Both the position numbers and the translations under genes were made by a program. Source: Maribacter arcticus (GTDB lineage Bacteria; Bacteroidota; Bacteroidia; Flavobacteriales; Flavobacteriaceae). From it: DNA of 64,000 nucleotides. The DNA is taken from positions 38,985 through 102,984 of the forward strand of contig NZ_FUYL01000014.1 of NCBI RefSeq assembly GCF_900167935.1, written 5' to 3'. The notes below the pieces were generated by a model. It worked only from the letters and a program-made list of their open reading frames with translations, did no database searches and had not been told where the DNA came from. Positions 61,421-64,000 of this stretch are shown here, one piece after another. Position 1 is the stretch's first letter. The number at the start of each line of letters is the position of its first letter.

Positions 61421-64000
61421 ATGGGTAAAATTACTTTGACATTACGTTACTTTTTTTCGTTGAAAGGCTACGTTCTTTTAGCAACACTATTCTTAACGTT
61501 TTCCTTTGCTTCTATTAACAATTTAGAATCCGATTTATCAAGTCTGTATACTATAGATACAGATGGTGATGGGGTTTTGGATTCAATTGATATTGATGAT
61601 GATGGTGATGGAATAATAGATTCTAATGAGGATAAGAATTTAGATGGGGACTATAATCACACAACAAATCCAACGGATACCGATGGAGATAAAGTTCCGG
61701 ATTATTTAGATTTTGATTCGGATAATGATGGTCTTATAGATAATATTGAAGCACAAAATCCACAAACCTATTTAGCTCCATCCAATGTTGATGTTGATAA
61801 GAATGGATTGGATGATTGTTATGAAAATTCACCTGGATCTAGTGAAGGAATTACACCAATTGATACTGAAGGCGATACTATTTCGGACTATTTGGATATC
61901 GACTCAGATAATGATGGCATTCTAGACCAAAATGAATCAAGTAGTTTAGGAACTGAATTGCTGTGTGACCGGATTGCTCATTTAGATTTTAGTGCTGAAC
62001 CATTACTTGAGTTCGGTATGCAATTTTCTGAAGGTTCTATATATAGGATAAACAGTGTATATCTAGGAATTGATGCGTTAATTTCAGTTGATAAAATTTT
62101 GAATGCTAGAATTGATATTCTAGATCAGAATAATGTTGATAGTCAATTTTTTAAACCGGAAATTCAATTTGAATTTTCCGATGAAGTTCGAAGACCTTAT
62201 GTGGATTTAAGAATATCATTTGTTGAAACTAAAACTTCGAAACCAATTTCGATCCCTGAAGTTATTGCAAATTTTATTGATGTTGATGGTAATCCTAATT
62301 ATCAAGAGTTTAATCGATTTGACACTCCAGCTAGTTTCACGTTAAATTCCCCTACGGAAGTTATAGTGAATAATACTTCTGGTGGGCTTTTGATAAATGG
62401 GGGAGTGAAAGAGTATACTGGTATTTCAAATCAAAACCCTTCTGTAAATCTTGCAGTAGAATTTCTTAATCTTTCGAGCTTTGTTTTTAGATTTGGTGTG
62501 CAGACATTATCATCAGATAATTTTTCTACTGTTGTAAGACAATCAGGAATTCAATTTTCATGTTTAGAAAATTTTGATAATCCACAAACTATTACATTTA
62601 GCGAAGATGTAGATTCTGATAGGGATGGAATTCCTGATAGATTGGATATTGATTCTGATAATGATGGAATCCCTGATAATGTTGAAGCTCAATCTACAAA
62701 TGATTATTTAGCGCCAACCGGAGGAGATAATGATAATGATGGCTTGGATAATGCCTATGAAAATGGTGATTTTGAAGGTTTGAACCCTGTGAACACCGAC
62801 GGCACAGATAATTTAGATTACCTTGACGATGACAGTGACAATGATTTGGTTCTTGATAATAATGAAGGCAATGATTTTAATTTCGACGGTATTCCTGATC
62901 AGAACTTTATGGGAATCGATACAGATGGAGATGGACTTGACGATGGTTACGAAGGTTCTAATATTAACGACGGCTTCGATGTAAATGATGAGATTAACGA
63001 CCCTGCAAACGACCTACCCGATACCGATGGTACGGAGGATGTTAACTATAGAGATCTTGACGATGACGGCGACGGAATCGATACTCCCGATGAAGATGCC
63101 AATAATGATGACGACCCTACCAATGATGATACGGACAATGATGGAACCCCAGACTATCTTGATCCAGACCAAGGTACTGATACCGATAGAGATGGTGTGC
63201 CTGACAGCGCAGACCTTGATGATGATAATGATGGTATTTTAGACACAGTAGAAGATCTGAATATTGATGGGGACAACGACCCATTGACCGATTCATTAGA
63301 TTCGGACAATGATGGTATACCGAACCACCTTGATATCGATAGTGACAACGATGGTATACCGGATAATGTTGAAGCCCAAACTACTTCGGGTTATATAGCT
63401 CCAAACGAAGATGACGCGGCGACGTATGCATCTAACGATGGTGTCAACAGTGCCTATCCTTCGGGACTTACACCTGTAAACACCGACGGCACAGATAATG
63501 TAGATTACCTGGATGATGACAGTGACAACGATTTGGTTCCTGATAATAATGAAGGAAACGATTTTAATTATGACGGTATTCCTAATCAGAACTTTACGGG
63601 AATCGATACAGATGGAGATGGACTTGACGATGGTTACGAAGGTTCTAATATTAACGACGGCTTCGATGTAAATGATGAGATCGACAATCCTGCCAACGAC
63701 CTACCTGATACCGATGGTACGGAGGACGTGAACTACAGAGACCTTGACGATGACGGCGACGGAATCGATACTCCCGATGAAGATGCTAATAATGATGGCG
63801 ACCCTACCAATGATGATACGGATAACGATGGAACCCCAGACTATCTTGATCCAGACAGTGGTAATATTGAAGATTTGGATGTTATAGATGATGTTGTCAC
63901 CACACCGATAGATACACGAATAGATGTAGCTATTTTAGATAATGATTTTGGAATCCCGAGCGATGGTACGTTGACATTGACAGAACCATCTAACGGAATT
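61421..64000 (+). CDS. Large secreted Asp-rich (thrombospondin type 3-like) repeat protein, 3'-truncated
   Basis: An uninterrupted frame of 860 codons runs to the last base of the window. It starts with a signal peptide ([30 protein letters not shown]). Residues about 48-180 and 400-830 consist of Ca-binding Asp-rich repeats of the form [20 protein letters not shown], typical of thrombospondin type 3 repeats. A non-repetitive domain (about 190-400) separates the blocks. The last residues ([21 protein letters not shown]) look like the first strand of a cadherin- or Ig-like module. Proteins of this kind in Bacteroidota are usually exported by the type IX system, but the diagnostic C-terminus is outside the window. 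An in-frame ATG at 61394 is an alternative start. Confidence 0.85.
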   Translation, partial: MGKITLTLRYFFSLKGYVLLATLFLTFSFASINNLESDLSSLYTIDTDGDGVLDSIDIDDDGDGIIDSNEDKNLDGDYNHTTNPTDTDGDKVPDYLDFDSDNDGLIDNIEAQNPQTYLAPSNVDVDKNGLDDCYENSPGSSEGITPIDTEGDTISDYLDIDSDNDGILDQNESSSLGTELLCDRIAHLDFSAEPLLEFGMQFSEGSIYRINSVYLGIDALISVDKILNARIDILDQNNVDSQFFKPEIQFEFSDEVRRPYVDLRISFVETKTSKPISIPEVIANFIDVDGNPNYQEFNRFDTPASFTLNSPTEVIVNNTSGGLLINGGVKEYTGISNQNPSVNLAVEFLNLSSFVFRFGVQTLSSDNFSTVVRQSGIQFSCLENFDNPQTITFSEDVDSDRDGIPDRLDIDSDNDGIPDNVEAQSTNDYLAPTGGDNDNDGLDNAYENGDFEGLNPVNTDGTDNLDYLDDDSDNDLVLDNNEGNDFNFDGIPDQNFMGIDTDGDGLDDGYEGSNINDGFDVNDEINDPANDLPDTDGTEDVNYRDLDDDGDGIDTPDEDANNDDDPTNDDTDNDGTPDYLDPDQGTDTDRDGVPDSADLDDDNDGILDTVEDLNIDGDNDPLTDSLDSDNDGIPNHLDIDSDNDGIPDNVEAQTTSGYIAPNEDDAATYASNDGVNSAYPSGLTPVNTDGTDNVDYLDDDSDNDLVPDNNEGNDFNYDGIPNQNFTGIDTDGDGLDDGYEGSNINDGFDVNDEIDNPANDLPDTDGTEDVNYRDLDDDGDGIDTPDEDANNDGDPTNDDTDNDGTPDYLDPDSGNIEDLDVIDDVVTTPIDTRIDVAILDNDFGIPSDGTLTLTEPSNGI
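62644..63856 (+). repeat. Tandem in-frame duplication, period 687 bases
   Basis: Sequence from about 62644 onward recurs 687 bases (229 codons) later. The best-conserved part, 62789-63169 against 63476-63856 (127 codons each), is nearly identical, including synonymous positions, whereas the segment before it (62690-62788 against 63377-63475) keeps length but has diverged. Recent copying of one part, or gene conversion, is implied. Confidence 0.85.

Noticed and set aside
62985..63242. 85-aa plus-strand ORF rich in Met and Thr
   Set aside because: It is an out-of-frame reading of the Asp-rich repeats of the large surface protein.
62644..63856. CRISPR-like periodic repeats
   Set aside because: The repeats are in-frame coding modules with a 687-base period, without short spacers, and no cas genes are near.

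Overview
The window is chromosomal DNA from a member of the Bacteroidota, most likely a marine Flavobacteriaceae of the Maribacter/Zobellia type (genus is inference). Evidence: low GC; promoters of the form TTG-N19-TAnnTTTG with almost no Shine-Dalgarno sequences; lineage-typical genes (DUF2851, DUF3467, bTHX, PspC-like protein, a short HPF, a LUD protein between ftsH and cdsA); and an Asp-rich surface protein of the type IX secretion kind. I see no prophage, insertion sequence, CRISPR array or rRNA operon. This is mostly core genome with a few decaying genes.

Layout. 1-5.8 kb: a truncated dienelactone hydrolase, a 55-aa membrane protein, a creatininase-family gene whose start codon lies inside a perfect 23-bp hairpin, a membrane protein/outer-membrane barrel pair, and a divergent two-component system. 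5.8-10.6 kb: one minus-strand operon rsfS-ftsH-LUD-cdsA-psd-ACBP for ribosome silencing, membrane proteolysis and phosphatidylethanolamine synthesis. 10.7-17.8 kb: birA, pyrE, a NUDIX gene, an M14 lipoprotein peptidase, a PAS histidine kinase with its receiver protein, and the wreck of a paralogous kinase. 17.9-23.3 kb: coaD-ddl on the minus strand, PASTA-rluD on the plus strand, yaaA, a small lipoprotein, the tiny bTHX gene and a frameshifted uracil-DNA-glycosylase-like gene. 23.6-28.4 kb: ppc, a secreted plug-domain protein with no barrel, and an exported M20 peptidase.

28.7-35.6 kb is a complete trpEGDCFBA operon on the minus strand, ending in a small membrane protein. Upstream of trpE I read an 18-codon leader peptide with three consecutive Trp codons, a near-consensus promoter seven bases before its ATG, and a terminator-like hairpin between leader and trpE: a trp attenuator. 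35.6-37.4 kb is a MarR-nitroreductase-YceI operon with a palindromic operator over its own promoter. 37.5-44.2 kb holds rhodanese, DUF2851, PspC-like, K+ channel, alanine symporter, HhH and acyl-CoA dehydrogenase genes.

44.2-59.4 kb is the information-processing block: rpsU (bS21), which uniquely here carries a strong Shine-Dalgarno sequence, xerC, hpf, four tRNAs (Thr-Tyr-Gly-Thr), tuf, tRNA-Trp, secE, nusG, rplKAJL, rpoBC and DUF3467. prfC converges on it through a shared terminator. The last 2.6 kb is the 5' part of a large secreted Asp-rich repeat protein that runs off the edge and contains a 687-bp in-frame tandem duplication.

The best leads are regulatory RNA structures rather than an unknown gene cluster: the trp leader, the creatininase start-codon hairpin, the SD-bearing rpsU and a terminator-like hairpin inside the HhH coding region.
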